Shown here: positions 8,397 to 18,332 of the stretch, one piece after another
Layout: each line of letters starts with the position of its first letter
Numbering within the stretch: position 1 is the first letter of the stretch
Origin: Neptunomonas qingdaonensis
GTDB lineage: Bacteria; Pseudomonadota; Gammaproteobacteria; Pseudomonadales; Balneatricaceae
NCBI RefSeq assembly: GCF_900113275.1
Contig: NZ_FOOU01000006.1
Location: 124,001 to 188,000 of the forward strand
Reading direction: 5' to 3'
DNA: 64,000 nucleotides
Translations under genes and position numbers: made by a program
Notes under the pieces: generated by a model
Databases searched by the model: none
Seen by the model: only the letters and a program-made list of their open reading frames with translations
What the model was told of the DNA's origin: nothing

Positions 8397-9230
8397 ATGC
8401 CCATTCAAACACCCCAACTGCAGGATGCAAACTTACAACTCGATAATCGTATTGCTCTTCTGACATTGAATCGTGACGATGTACGTAACGCCTTAACCGG
8501 TACACATTTGATTGATGACATACTTAAAGCTATTCAATGGGTTAATCAAAACGATGGCGTTTCTGTGCTCGTCATTACCGGGGCTGGCAGCGCATTTTCA
8601 GCGGGCGGTAATATAAAAGAGATGCTTAAGCGTGATGGCGAATATAGCAACGGCGCTTTTAGCGGCGATGTCTACGAAGTACAAAATAAATACCGCAACG
8701 GAATCCAAAAAATCCCGTTAGCTGTTTATAACTGTGAAGTTCCCGTTATCGCTGCAGTGAATGGCCCGGCCATTGGGGCGGGCTTTGACCTGACCTGCAT
8801 GTGCGACATGCGCATTGGGTCGAGCAACGCATTATTAGGCGAAACTTTTGTCAATCTAGGCATTATTCCGGGTGATGGTGGTGCCTGGTTCCTGCAACGA
8901 CTCATCGGCTATCAAAAAGCGGCTGATATGACTTTTACAGGACGCCTGGTTAAAGCAGACGAGGCTAAATCAATGGGCTTATTGTTAGACGTCGTCAGTC
9001 CTGATGAGCTCATGCCTGCCGCCATGAAGCTGGCTAAGCAAATTGCTGCGAAGCCGCCACAAGCCACTCGCCTGACTAAGCGCCTGATGAAAGCGGCGCA
9101 ACGCCAGGAACTGGCAGATTTTCTGGATCTATGTGCTGTTTTTCAAGGCATGTGCCACAACACCGATGATCATCTGGAAGCCGTTAGCGCTTTTGTCGAG
9201 AAACGACCGGGAAAATACCAAGGCAAATAA
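8397..9230 (+). CDS. enoyl-CoA hydratase/isomerase family protein
   Basis: A 277-residue crotonase-fold enzyme acting on acyl-CoA thioesters. The ATG at 8397 is chosen because AGAGGA lies seven bases upstream; an in-frame GTG at 8373 has no such site. The oxyanion-hole segments are AFSAGGN (66-72) and GPAIGAGFDL (123-132), followed by GETFVNLGIIPGDGGAW (148-164). The second motif carries Asp (GDGG) where typical hydratases have GAGG, so the exact reaction (hydratase, isomerase or other crotonase chemistry) is open. It is monocistronic with a clear terminator, and no beta-oxidation partners are adjacent. Confidence 0.9.
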   Translation: MPIQTPQLQDANLQLDNRIALLTLNRDDVRNALTGTHLIDDILKAIQWVNQNDGVSVLVITGAGSAFSAGGNIKEMLKRDGEYSNGAFSGDVYEVQNKYRNGIQKIPLAVYNCEVPVIAAVNGPAIGAGFDLTCMCDMRIGSSNALLGETFVNLGIIPGDGGAWFLQRLIGYQKAADMTFTGRLVKADEAKSMGLLLDVVSPDELMPAAMKLAKQIAAKPPQATRLTKRLMKAAQRQELADFLDLCAVFQGMCHNTDDHLEAVSAFVEKRPGKYQGK

Positions 9231-9238
9231 CATCACAT

Positions 9239-9270
9239 AAAAAACCGGCGCAAGATGCTCCGGTTTTTTT
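9239..9270 (+). terminator. Rho-independent terminator after the crotonase gene
   Basis: AAAAACCGG pairs with CCGGTTTTT around an 11-base loop, and the run of seven T residues completes it. The A-rich left arm means it could also work for the opposing PEP-CTERM gene. Confidence 0.8.
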
Positions 9271-9301
9271 AACTCTATTTCTAACGTCTGGCTTTTAGTT
9301 T

Positions 9302-10114
9302 CTAACTTTTAACGACGAATTTCTTACGTGCTATAAAAACCAAACCTAACGCGGTTAACAGCAAAGTACCAGGCTCAGGTACATCACCAGTGGGGGGTGT
9401 TGACCGCGTACTACCCGTAATACCGCCTATTTTTATAGCATCCCAGCTATTATCACCTATAGATTGCCCTCCTGACCCAACAGCTGACATATAAGCCCCA
9501 ATGATCCAATAACTGGAGTACACTGAATTCAGATTACTGTTAACTGATTCATTACCTGTTCCTGGATTTGAATGATGGCTTATAACACTCCAGCCGTTTG
9601 CAGGTAAGCCCGCCAAACTCACTCCACCAATACTCTCAGCTGACGGAGAGGTTGGAGTTGCCTGATACGCCATGACAGTCACATCAGAATCATTGCTATA
9701 CCATCCAATATCAAACGCCTCTAACGAAAACTCATTAGCGCCAAAATCAAACATAACCATTTCATAATTGCCACCATTGTCTATTGCATGACTATCGCTA
9801 CCTGAATTTCCGTAACCGCTTCCATCAGCACCATAACCATCCTGATCAATAACTAACCCAAACTGATTGTGCGCCAACAGGCCAGTAACATTATTAATTG
9901 GACTTGATCCTGATACCGGTGCAGACCAGGCAGACAATCTAGTGACTGTTGCTGAATCACTGGCTGTAAATTGATAGGTACCCGCTGTAGACGATGATAC
10001 GCGGTAATCACCATTAGATGATGTTTTAAAATTCCAACTAACAGACGCATTGGCAGCCAGGCTGGTTACCGCCAGTAAAGCGCATAATCCAATCTTTGAG
10101 TTAATATTTTTCAT
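9302..10114 (-). CDS. PEP-CTERM sorting-domain protein
   Basis: A 270-residue exported protein. The start at 10114 begins MKNINSKIGLCALLAVTSLAANA, a clean signal peptide; upstream in-frame starts would only add an unrelated extension. The C-terminus carries the full PEP-CTERM signature: the VPEPGT motif (residues 245-250), a hydrophobic helix LLLTALGLVFIA, then a basic tail RKKF. Such proteins are cleaved by an exosortase and are commonly linked to extracellular polysaccharide. The mature part is rich in Gly, Ser and Asn, typical of surface proteins. No exosortase is in the window. The neighbouring TPR protein is of a type tied to this system. Confidence 0.88.
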   Translation of the reverse strand: MKNINSKIGLCALLAVTSLAANASVSWNFKTSSNGDYRVSSSTAGTYQFTASDSATVTRLSAWSAPVSGSSPINNVTGLLAHNQFGLVIDQDGYGADGSGYGNSGSDSHAIDNGGNYEMVMFDFGANEFSLEAFDIGWYSNDSDVTVMAYQATPTSPSAESIGGVSLAGLPANGWSVISHHSNPGTGNESVNSNLNSVYSSYWIIGAYMSAVGSGGQSIGDNSWDAIKIGGITGSTRSTPPTGDVPEPGTLLLTALGLVFIARKKFVVKS

Positions 10115-10277
10115 AAGGCCACCCATGCATTTAATCTTCATATTCTTGATAAAATGAATACTAGTAGTAACAATCAATTAAAACAATGATGATTTTACAT
10201 AAAAAAATTAATTACTTTAAAATCAGGTATTTATTAATTTCAAACACACGTTTATACGAAAGATTAAAACAAAATAT

Positions 10278-13082
10278 TTAATTTTTATCTTTCAATAAGC
10301 TAGCTTTTAAAGCAACAGCCTTATCTCTTTCTTCAAAGATCTCAGCCGCTCTTAACGCTCGCTCAAGATAGATTATTGCTTCTTTCTTCCTACCAATCGC
10401 TTTAAGCGCAACGGCCAAATGATAAAGAATTTCAGGGGAATTTGAGTCACGGGAATTCGCTTCTCTGAGATATTTCAAACCGCCTTCTGCATTACCCGAT
10501 TCTACTAATAACCACCCCAAAGTATCTGCAATCTGGGGAATATGAGCGGCCTTAGCGTACGCACCTTTTGCATAATTTAAAGCCTCAGGACGCTTCAGTT
10601 TATACAAGACATGAGCCATATTATTAAGTAACAACGGATCTTCAGGAAAGCGGTTTAACAGCTGCACTAATAGAATAGCCGCTTGCTTATAGTCCTGAGT
10701 GATAATCAAATACTCAGAATAGGCCAACTTAATTTTTAAATCATCAGGATGAACCGCCAACCAATCTTCTAAAACACGGCCGGATTCAGCTGGTTTGTTC
10801 TGTGCTTGTAGCGCCTTATAACGACTGCTAATCAAGCCACTAGCAGGCCTGATCGAAAGCCCAAGCAGGTATTGCTCATCTGCCTGTTTATAAAGTTGGC
10901 GTGCCATATAAACATCACCTAGCAATTGAAAACCTACGGGGTTACCGGGATAGTCTTTTTGTAACTTCCTCGATGATTTTTCTGCACCTTCAAGCATCCC
11001 GAGCTTGATACTCAACTCAACCTCTAAGACTTCGGCGGGAAAATAATCAGGCTCAGCCTGTAACACCTTTGATAAGGAATAGCGAGCATCCGCAATTTCA
11101 TTAATACGCAGCTGTAAGTTAGCGATTTTGTAGAGTGATTCGGCATCAAAGCCTGCCATTTTCACCATTTGTTTGAAGGTAACCTGGGCCGCTTTAGGCT
11201 GATTTTTTAATGTCTGTATTTGCCCCAATACAGAAAGAACTGCTAAATTATCTGCGTGATTCTGCACGCCGGTTCTAGCCACACTTTCTGCAAGATCAAG
11301 CTTCTCCAGTTTCACATAAAGGTCGGTCAGGTAAAGCACCACTTCCAGTGAGCGGCTATCTAATGCGAACGCTTTTTCAGCCCATCTCAATGCTTCATCC
11401 TGTTTTTCAGATGCCAACTCGAGCCGAGACATCTCCAACATCACACTGGTGTTTTCGGGATACTGAACAAGCAACAACTCCATTTGAGTGCGCGCCTGCG
11501 ATAGCTTTTGTTCCGCTATATCGATTTTTACAATATTTATCTGTGCTGCCGAGAAGCTCGGGGCTTGTTTCAAAATAAGATTAAATTGCTCGCGAGCGAC
11601 TTCCATTTTTCCTTGTGAGAAAAGTGCAATGCCGAATAGATTGCGATAAGTAACATTGTCTGGATCAAGGCCGACTAACTGATGTGCTGTACCCTCAGCC
11701 TTTTCAAAGGCCTTTTGCTTTAAATATGAAACGGTTAAAAGGAAGCCAGTTTGCTGTGTTGGCTCCTGAGCATGAATTTTTTCTAAAGCCTGCATTCCTC
11801 GCTCAACATCCCCGGACCTAAGCAAACTTTTGGCAAGTTGCGTTTTTGTAAAAAGACTCCCCCCGGAACTCACCGCTTCCTCAAGTAAACGAGTGGCTCT
11901 AGCGTGTCTTCCTGTCTGGCTATACGCCGCCGCCAGCATGGTCAGAAGATCTGCATCAGACTGAAGGAGCGAGCGAGCGGTATTCAATATCTTTATAGCA
12001 TTCTCTGGATCGCCCTGCTTAAGCAGAACATCCGCCAGCAACTTATGGGCACCAACATCGGACGGTACTTTGTTCAGATACAATTGAAGATAATTACGTG
12101 CAGATTCCAGCTGATTTAAAGCATAATGAGCCAATGCCGCTGACATCAGCAATTGAGGATCGGAAGCGACTTTGTCTTTAGATAGCACAGCAATCACCTC
12201 TGTGCATCTAACATACTCTAAACGTGCGCCCTCTTCATCACCCGCCTTTGATAACAGCAACCCCCGAAAATAAGCGGCACGCGGCTCATACGGATATTCT
12301 TTTTTTAAAAAAGCCAGATCATCAGCGGCTTCATCCAAACGTGCAAGATCAATTAAAGCCCCTACTTTTGCAACCCTGGCGTCCACATGGCTGGGCTGGA
12401 TCGTTAAGGCTTTTTGATAACTCTGTATCGCAGACGCCAAATCACCCTGCGCATGCATGACTGAAGCATGACTATTCCAGGAACGCGCATCCTCAGGCCA
12501 ATCGGTGATCACCACTTGAGCGTTGTCTAGTGCCTCATCCAACGCACCCTCTCTAATTAGCAAGATAACATTCGCCAGACGCGGCAATAAAGCACGCGCA
12601 TCCTTGTTCAAGGCCAAATCTATAGAAAAGCGCGCATCTGGTAGCTGATCTAAAAGTGTGTAGGCTTCAGCCCGATAACCTAAAAGATCTACTTGAACAG
12701 GCTGTGACAAGCCGTCTACCTGTAAATCTGAAATGATTCTTTGATAATTACCCAACTGCAGATAGGACTTGGCAAGGTTCAATACAACCAAGGAGGAGTC
12801 TGCGCCATAAATCAACGCCTGCCTCAATGCATATTCAGCAGCTTTAGGATCGCCTTGCTGCAGATATATTTCGCCGGAAAGGAGTAACGACGGTAAATGT
12901 TGCGGGTTTGCTTGCAAGGCATTTTTTAGTTGGATGATGGCCTCCGGTAGCTCATCCTGATAATACAATTTATTAGCATCTTCAAAATACATACCCACAT
13001 CCTGGCGATTATCGGCCACTGCTAACGGCGTCAGGCAACTGAATGTGAGTATTAAAACACCCGCTCTAGAAAAAATACTCAT
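10278..13082 (-). CDS. prsT: TPR-repeat protein of the PEP-CTERM/exosortase system (PrsT-like)
   Basis: A 934-residue exported protein made almost entirely of tetratricopeptide repeats; more than 20 units can be followed from residue 30 to 925. An N-terminal hydrophobic signal (residues 7-23) ends either at a poor lipobox-like LTFSC or at AVA-DN. The size, repeat content and pairing with a PEP-CTERM protein match the PrsT family (PEP-CTERM system TPR-repeat lipoprotein), which scaffolds polysaccharide export or exosortase functions in the envelope. The lipobox is atypical (Phe at -2), so lipidation is uncertain. The gene is upstream of the PEP-CTERM gene on the same strand, separated by 163 AT-rich bases. 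Confidence 0.82.
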   Translation of the reverse strand: MSIFSRAGVLILTFSCLTPLAVADNRQDVGMYFEDANKLYYQDELPEAIIQLKNALQANPQHLPSLLLSGEIYLQQGDPKAAEYALRQALIYGADSSLVVLNLAKSYLQLGNYQRIISDLQVDGLSQPVQVDLLGYRAEAYTLLDQLPDARFSIDLALNKDARALLPRLANVILLIREGALDEALDNAQVVITDWPEDARSWNSHASVMHAQGDLASAIQSYQKALTIQPSHVDARVAKVGALIDLARLDEAADDLAFLKKEYPYEPRAAYFRGLLLSKAGDEEGARLEYVRCTEVIAVLSKDKVASDPQLLMSAALAHYALNQLESARNYLQLYLNKVPSDVGAHKLLADVLLKQGDPENAIKILNTARSLLQSDADLLTMLAAAYSQTGRHARATRLLEEAVSSGGSLFTKTQLAKSLLRSGDVERGMQALEKIHAQEPTQQTGFLLTVSYLKQKAFEKAEGTAHQLVGLDPDNVTYRNLFGIALFSQGKMEVAREQFNLILKQAPSFSAAQINIVKIDIAEQKLSQARTQMELLLVQYPENTSVMLEMSRLELASEKQDEALRWAEKAFALDSRSLEVVLYLTDLYVKLEKLDLAESVARTGVQNHADNLAVLSVLGQIQTLKNQPKAAQVTFKQMVKMAGFDAESLYKIANLQLRINEIADARYSLSKVLQAEPDYFPAEVLEVELSIKLGMLEGAEKSSRKLQKDYPGNPVGFQLLGDVYMARQLYKQADEQYLLGLSIRPASGLISSRYKALQAQNKPAESGRVLEDWLAVHPDDLKIKLAYSEYLIITQDYKQAAILLVQLLNRFPEDPLLLNNMAHVLYKLKRPEALNYAKGAYAKAAHIPQIADTLGWLLVESGNAEGGLKYLREANSRDSNSPEILYHLAVALKAIGRKKEAIIYLERALRAAEIFEERDKAVALKASLLKDKN

Positions 13083-13267
13083 TCACCACATCCTTATCAA
13101 TACACCAACAAATCACAGTGACGCAAAAATGCGCCACCTATCCATACAATGTAGACACGGAATGCAAAGTACACAAATTCAAGCCCTGACTTAACCGGAA
13201 ATACCTGCTTTTATCTCAATTTTTCAGAATGAGTCGTGTCTGGTTTTTTATATAAAAAAATACAGCG

Positions 13268-14047
13268 CTATAGCCATGCTTTCCAAAGACCGATAATGCT
13301 GATAATGATGAGTGCAGCACCGAGTACCCGAAAGAAAAGAGGTGTCTCCGTTTCCACTATTTTTTTATGAAAACGCAATCCAATGAAGTGTCCCAGTGTT
13401 GAGCATGGAAGCAGCCAAAGATGATGAATTAATTGAAAATCAACGCCCGCCCATAAAAAAGCAACGCATTTAATCAACACCAAAATAAACCAAAGAACAA
13501 ACAAGGTATCTCTGAGCTGGTGCTTGGCTACATGTGATGCATACACGGCAACAATAAGTGGTGCGCCTATCAGCGAAGTACCACTGATATAACCACCCAG
13601 CATCAGAAAACTGGTATCCAGCACTTTGCTATTGCTTCTAAAGGGCTTATTCAGCACATAGCCAATCGCGTACACCATGACGATACTGAAGATAATACTG
13701 CTCATCAGCTCGGTAGGGAGCGTCAGCAAGCCGAAAACACCGATTAGTTTCGGTATGATCATCACGCCTAAGGAGTGCTTTAAATATTTCCAATCGATAC
13801 TTGATTGACGACCCGCTTCTACTTTATCTCTTCGTGATTGCCGATGGTTTGTTAAAGCGATCAAGCCTGAAAAAAACAATAAATGAACCGCAATAATCGG
13901 TAAAAAGACCAGCGGTTGATTATGAACCAGCAGAAGGAACGGGAGTGTCAGTACTGCACCGCCAAAGCCCAGTCCGGAGCGCACGAAACCGCTCCAGATA
14001 AACAACAAACCAATTAGAAGATACTGCCATAATTCAAGTTCGTTCAT
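13268..14047 (-). CDS. TauE/SafE-family sulfite/anion exporter
   Basis: A 259-residue inner-membrane protein with about eight hydrophobic segments. The start at 14047 (MNELELWQYLLIGLLFIWSG) is preferred because the longer form runs back through the ppsA terminator hairpin. The early SGFVRSGLGFGGAVLTLPFLLL segment is the diagnostic TauE/SafE repeat motif with its Gly pattern; a weaker copy, LGGYISGTSLIGAPL, opens the second half. The family moves sulfite, sulfoacetate or other organosulfur anions outward. It lies downstream of ppsA but beyond a strong terminator, so it is probably expressed separately. The substrate is unknown. Confidence 0.85.
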   Translation of the reverse strand: MNELELWQYLLIGLLFIWSGFVRSGLGFGGAVLTLPFLLLVHNQPLVFLPIIAVHLLFFSGLIALTNHRQSRRDKVEAGRQSSIDWKYLKHSLGVMIIPKLIGVFGLLTLPTELMSSIIFSIVMVYAIGYVLNKPFRSNSKVLDTSFLMLGGYISGTSLIGAPLIVAVYASHVAKHQLRDTLFVLWFILVLIKCVAFLWAGVDFQLIHHLWLLPCSTLGHFIGLRFHKKIVETETPLFFRVLGAALIIISIIGLWKAWL

Positions 14048-14065
14048 ATAAATTCTGAAAATAGA

Positions 14066-14087
14066 AAAAGGGGCCGAAGCCCCTTTC
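14066..14087 (-). terminator. ppsA terminator with UUCG tetraloop
   Basis: Read on the minus strand, GAAAGGGGC-TTCG-GCCCCTTTTTC forms an eight-pair stem closed by a UUCG tetraloop and followed by T residues. It lies 15 bases after the ppsA stop and before the TauE-like start. Confidence 0.85.
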
Positions 14088-14104
14088 ATTATAAAATAAC
14101 AAAG

Positions 14105-16474
14105 TCATCCAAGATCGTTAGCTAAAAAGAACCAGGTATCCAAAACCGAATCAGGATTCAGCGAAACACTACTGATCCCCTGATCCATCAACCATTTAGC
14201 CAGATCCGGATGATCCGAAGGCCCTTGCCCACAAATCCCTATGTATTTATCTTTGGCTTTACATGCGTCGATCGCCATACTCAGCAGCTTTTTAACTGCA
14301 TCATTACGTTCATCAAAGAGATGAGCGATAACGCCAGAGTCCCTGTCCAGGCCGAGCGTCAACTGCGTCAGATCGTTTGATCCAATCGAGAAACCATCGA
14401 AATACTCTAAGAACTCATCAGCCAATAATGCATTTGAAGGAATTTCACACATCATAATCAGACGTAGACCATTTTCACCACGTCTTAAGCCATTATCAGA
14501 CAACAATTCAACAACATGCTTAGCTTCCCCAACGGTCCGAACAAACGGAATCATGATTTCTACGTTGGTAAGGCGCATTTCATCACGCACTTTTTTAAGT
14601 GCCCGGCATTCAAGTTCAAAACAATCACGGAATGATTCAGAGATATATCGTGACGCCCCTCTGAATCCAAGCATCGGATTTTCTTCACCAGGCTCGTATT
14701 GATCACCACCAATAAGATGGCCATATTCATTCGATTTGAAATCAGACATCCTGACAATAACTTTTTTGGGGTAAAAAGCAGCAGCCAGCGTCGCGATTCC
14801 TTCTACTAATTTTTCTATATAGAAGTTAATGGGCCCATCATATCCTGCAATACGACGCTCAATCACCTGACGTACTTCAGGAGATTGATCGTCCAGATTG
14901 AGTAACGCTTTTGGGTGTACGCCTATCATTCGGTTAATGATAAATTCCAAACGAGCCAACCCCACACCGGCATTAGGCAGCGACTGGAAATCAAAAGCAC
15001 GATCCGGATTACCTACGTTCATCATAATATCAAACGGTAAACTAGGCATTGAGTCGACACTATTTGTCTGATGCTCAAAGTTCAGACGCCCTTCATAGGC
15101 TCGCCCGGTATCACCTTCAGCACAGGAAACAGTCACAACCTGAGCATCTCGCAATATTTCAGTCGCATCACCACAACCTACAATCGCAGGAATCCCTAAC
15201 TCACGCGCAATAATAGCTGCATGGCAAGTTCGGCCACCGCGATTAGTGACAATGGCAGCAGCGCGCTTCATGACGGGCTCCCAATCCGGATCGGTCATAT
15301 CGGTTACTAACACTTCACCCGGTTGGACTTTCGACATTTCAGAAACATGGGAGATCAAACGCACGGGGCCGGAACCTATCCGGTGACCGATTGAACGCCC
15401 TTCAACAAGAATTTTGCCTTTTTCTTTCAACAGATAACGTTCAATCACATTACCGTTATCACGGCTTCGTACTGTTTCAGGCCTTGCCTGAACAACATAG
15501 AGTTGTCCGTCATCACCATCTTTTGCCCACTCGATATCCATCGGGCGACCATAATGATTCTCAATGGTAACGGCAATCTCTGCGAGTGTTTGTACATCAT
15601 CGTCATTAATAGAAAAACGATGACGATCTTTAACGTCTACTGCAACCGTCTCAACAGCCTTAGTCGTACTACCGTCCCCGGCATATATCATCTTGATCGC
15701 CTTTGAACCTAATGTACGACGAAGAATAGAGGGGATTTTCTGTTTCAATGTGGGCTTGTAGACATAGAACTCATCGGGGTTAACCGCCCCCTGAACAATC
15801 GTTTCACCCAAACCATATGCGGCGGTAATAAACACCACATGGCTAAAGCCGGACTCAGTATCCATTGAAAACATAACACCTGAGGCGCCCGTATCACTGC
15901 GCACCATACGCTGCACACCGGCAGACAAAGCGACTTCGCTATGTGCAAAATGATGATGATCACGATAAGAGATAGCGCGATCATTATAAAGTGATGCAAA
16001 TACCTCTTTAATCGCTTGCTTAACCTGATCTAACCCGCGGATATTAAGAAAAGTTTCCTGCTGGCCGGCAAAAGACGCTTCCGGAAGGTCTTCAGCGGTT
16101 GCAGAGGAGCGAACAGCGACTGCCATACTCGCGTTATCAGCAGTCATCTCGGCAAAAGCAGATTCAATAGCGGTATTCAGCTCCGGTTGAAATTCTGCAT
16201 CGAGAATCCATTGCCGAATTTCAGCACCGGTTGCTGCCAGCGCCACCACATCATCAATATTTAATTGGGTCAGCGCTGTATTTATTTTTTCATTTAAACC
16301 ACTGAAGCTTAAAAAGTCGCGAAACGCCTCTGCTGTCGTCGCAAAACCACCAGGAACCTTGACTCCAGCATCACTTAACTGACTTATCATCTCTCCCAAA
16401 GATGCATTTTTGCCACCGACTTTATCAACATCTCCCATACCCGCCTGCTCAAGACGCAATACGTAATTATGCAA
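14105..16474 (-). CDS. ppsA: phosphoenolpyruvate synthase
   Basis: PpsA converts pyruvate and ATP to phosphoenolpyruvate, AMP and phosphate in gluconeogenesis. The N-terminal ATP-grasp part ([11 protein letters not shown]), the central phosphohistidine loop [15 protein letters not shown] and the C-terminal PEP/pyruvate barrel are all present. With the start adopted here the phospho-His is His418 and the regulatory Thr is Thr416, the residue family members have phosphorylated by PpsR. The best start is a TTG at 16474: AGGAG lies nine bases upstream and the protein then begins [12 protein letters not shown] like other PpsA proteins (789 residues). A GTG ten codons earlier has no ribosome site. 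The regulator gene ppsR is nearby and divergent. Confidence 0.96.
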   Translation of the reverse strand: MHNYVLRLEQAGMGDVDKVGGKNASLGEMISQLSDAGVKVPGGFATTAEAFRDFLSFSGLNEKINTALTQLNIDDVVALAATGAEIRQWILDAEFQPELNTAIESAFAEMTADNASMAVAVRSSATAEDLPEASFAGQQETFLNIRGLDQVKQAIKEVFASLYNDRAISYRDHHHFAHSEVALSAGVQRMVRSDTGASGVMFSMDTESGFSHVVFITAAYGLGETIVQGAVNPDEFYVYKPTLKQKIPSILRRTLGSKAIKMIYAGDGSTTKAVETVAVDVKDRHRFSINDDDVQTLAEIAVTIENHYGRPMDIEWAKDGDDGQLYVVQARPETVRSRDNGNVIERYLLKEKGKILVEGRSIGHRIGSGPVRLISHVSEMSKVQPGEVLVTDMTDPDWEPVMKRAAAIVTNRGGRTCHAAIIARELGIPAIVGCGDATEILRDAQVVTVSCAEGDTGRAYEGRLNFEHQTNSVDSMPSLPFDIMMNVGNPDRAFDFQSLPNAGVGLARLEFIINRMIGVHPKALLNLDDQSPEVRQVIERRIAGYDGPINFYIEKLVEGIATLAAAFYPKKVIVRMSDFKSNEYGHLIGGDQYEPGEENPMLGFRGASRYISESFRDCFELECRALKKVRDEMRLTNVEIMIPFVRTVGEAKHVVELLSDNGLRRGENGLRLIMMCEIPSNALLADEFLEYFDGFSIGSNDLTQLTLGLDRDSGVIAHLFDERNDAVKKLLSMAIDACKAKDKYIGICGQGPSDHPDLAKWLMDQGISSVSLNPDSVLDTWFFLANDLG

Positions 16475-16586
16475 AGCTGTTCTCTCCTGCTGTCTAACGG
16501 TCACGCTGCTAGTTTTTATTATTTCAGCGTCAGATGACGACAGCGTACGTTAATTTCAAAAAAATAAAAAAAAACAGTAAACGAAT

Positions 16587-17153
16587 TTAATCGTTTTTCC
16601 CTTTTTCGGGAACATGACCAACAAACGTATAAAAATCTGTTTCAAGTTTATTTGCAAGATGATTCTGATGGTTCATCTTTAATAAGGCTATCACACTTTC
16701 GGCTGTACACAGCCCTCTTGCTATCTGGTTACGACGCAGCTTGAATAATGAGCCTTCAGATGGCGCTAATGTAATCCTGGGAAGGTCTGTAAGATATGGG
16801 CTCCTATTGAAAATTTTTCGTGCTTCCTGCCACGTACTATCGATAATGATGAAACTGGCTTCATCAGCAGAATCTTGCCAACCTAGCTCCAAGCTAACGG
16901 CCGATTCCGCCAGCCGTTCAGAGCTTACCGGATCAGAGAAACTTTGCCGAGCGCTCTCTTGCCCAGAGCTGTTTTGCTCTGGATAGAGTAAAAACACACC
17001 ACCCTTTGCTATTCGCTTCAACAGCGCTGCGTCAGGATTGACTCTATCCCAAATGATCCGCGTCACATTTAAACCTGGCTGTAACAAGACCAACAGGCCT
17101 GTATTCGTCTTTTTAAAACGCTCTTTCTGGTGGGTCAACAAAATAATATGCAT
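16587..17153 (-). CDS. DTW-domain protein (tRNA-uridine aminocarboxypropyltransferase family)
   Basis: A 188-residue cytoplasmic protein with the DTW-type signature IIIDSTWQEARKIFNRSP. DTW proteins such as TapT/TuaA transfer the 3-amino-3-carboxypropyl group of SAM to tRNA uridine, giving acp3U. The ATG at 17153 is chosen over an in-frame start at 17192. This copy lacks the N-terminal zinc-binding Cys cluster of the longer TapT proteins, so it belongs to the short branch whose activity is less clear. It sits between ppsA (same strand) and ppsR (divergent). The link to PEP metabolism is only positional. Confidence 0.82.
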   Translation of the reverse strand: MHIILLTHQKERFKKTNTGLLVLLQPGLNVTRIIWDRVNPDAALLKRIAKGGVFLLYPEQNSSGQESARQSFSDPVSSERLAESAVSLELGWQDSADEASFIIIDSTWQEARKIFNRSPYLTDLPRITLAPSEGSLFKLRRNQIARGLCTAESVIALLKMNHQNHLANKLETDFYTFVGHVPEKGKND

Positions 17154-17260
17154 TGATTTTTCAACTCGGACGTAGCAGCTGGATCTAACCAAACCAGATG
17201 GTTAAAATCATAACATATTTCAACAACGTTCAACCTAATCCAGTCATACATCTTAACGAC

Positions 17261-17293
17261 TTGGCTGCTACTTAGCTGCTACCTACCTCCGAC
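17261..17293. repeat. 11-bp degenerate tandem repeat upstream of ppsR
   Basis: TTGGCTGCTAC, TTAGCTGCTAC and CTACCTCCGAC follow head to tail in the ppsR 5' region, 65 bases before its start codon. The first two copies differ at one base. It may be a regulatory element or a replication-slippage remnant. Confidence 0.5.
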
Positions 17294-17356
17294 TTCTTGC
17301 TGTTGTGGCTGATCATACTTGCTATAATCGTCGCCTGACTACACAACGAGAACTTC

Positions 17357-18178
17357 ATGAAGCGAACTGTATTTTTTATTTCTGATGGGACAGGCATAAC
17401 AGCTGAAGCATTAGGTGACAGCCTTCTGGCGCAATTTGAAGAGATAGAGTTTGAAAAAATAACTCTTCCTTATATCAACACACCAGAAAAGGCGGCTGAA
17501 GCGCTAAAGGCCATCACCGCTGCAGGTATTAAAGACGGACTCAGACCCGTATTGATAGATACCATTGTTAATGATGAGATTCGGCAAATTTTAGATAGTT
17601 GTGATACGTTAAAAATAGATGTGTTTTCAACCTTTATAAAACCACTTGAGCACGAATTCTGTACCCACTCTTCTTATTCTGTCGGTAAGTCACATGCTAT
17701 TGTTGAAGCCAGTAGCTATAGAGAGCGGATTAACTCAGTCAATTTCGCACTTGAAAATGACGACGGCGCACGCACCAAACAATACAGCAAGGCTGATATC
17801 ATTCTGGTGGGTGTTTCACGTTGTGGCAAAACACCGACCTGCTTATACATGGCCTTACAATTTGGAATCCGCGCTGCCAACTACCCACTCACGGAAGATG
17901 ACCTGACTCATAACGGCCTGCCTGAATGTTTGCTGCCGTATAAAGAAAAACTTTATGGCTTGACCATTGACCCATTCCAGCTCACGGCTATACGACATGA
18001 ACGCCGCCCCAACAGCCGCTACTCTTCACTTGACCAGTGTGACAAGGAGATCAGGTTTGTTGAACGCCTGTTTGCTTCGCAACAAATCCCGTTCATTAAC
18101 ACCACTACTTTTTCAATTGAAGAGATTTCAACCCGCATCATGGCTGACCGTGGTTTACATCGTCGTCTGAATAATTAA
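17357..18178 (+). CDS. ppsR: PEP synthase regulatory kinase/pyrophosphorylase (PSRP)
   Basis: PpsR inactivates PpsA by ADP-dependent phosphorylation of a Thr beside the catalytic His and reactivates it by Pi-dependent removal (pyrophosphate formed). The 273-residue protein shows the family opening [15 protein letters not shown] (residues 7-20) and the P-loop GVSRCGKT (152-159). The length is as expected. It is divergent from the DTW gene and ppsA, the common arrangement that keeps the regulator next to its target. GAGAA lies upstream of the ATG. No terminator is obvious before the next gene 150 bases on. Confidence 0.96.
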   Translation: MKRTVFFISDGTGITAEALGDSLLAQFEEIEFEKITLPYINTPEKAAEALKAITAAGIKDGLRPVLIDTIVNDEIRQILDSCDTLKIDVFSTFIKPLEHEFCTHSSYSVGKSHAIVEASSYRERINSVNFALENDDGARTKQYSKADIILVGVSRCGKTPTCLYMALQFGIRAANYPLTEDDLTHNGLPECLLPYKEKLYGLTIDPFQLTAIRHERRPNSRYSSLDQCDKEIRFVERLFASQQIPFINTTTFSIEEISTRIMADRGLHRRLNN

Positions 18179-18332
18179 TTTTATAACTCTGCCTTTACTA
18201 ACGTGTATGACATGTCATCAAGAAATAAGCGAATTGAAGGATAGAGGTTATATTCTTGTAATCTGACCATTAGAGGCAAAGTGCTGTGCTATTATTTTTA
18301 TTGATGGCTATTCGGCATAATTGGAGTGAAGT

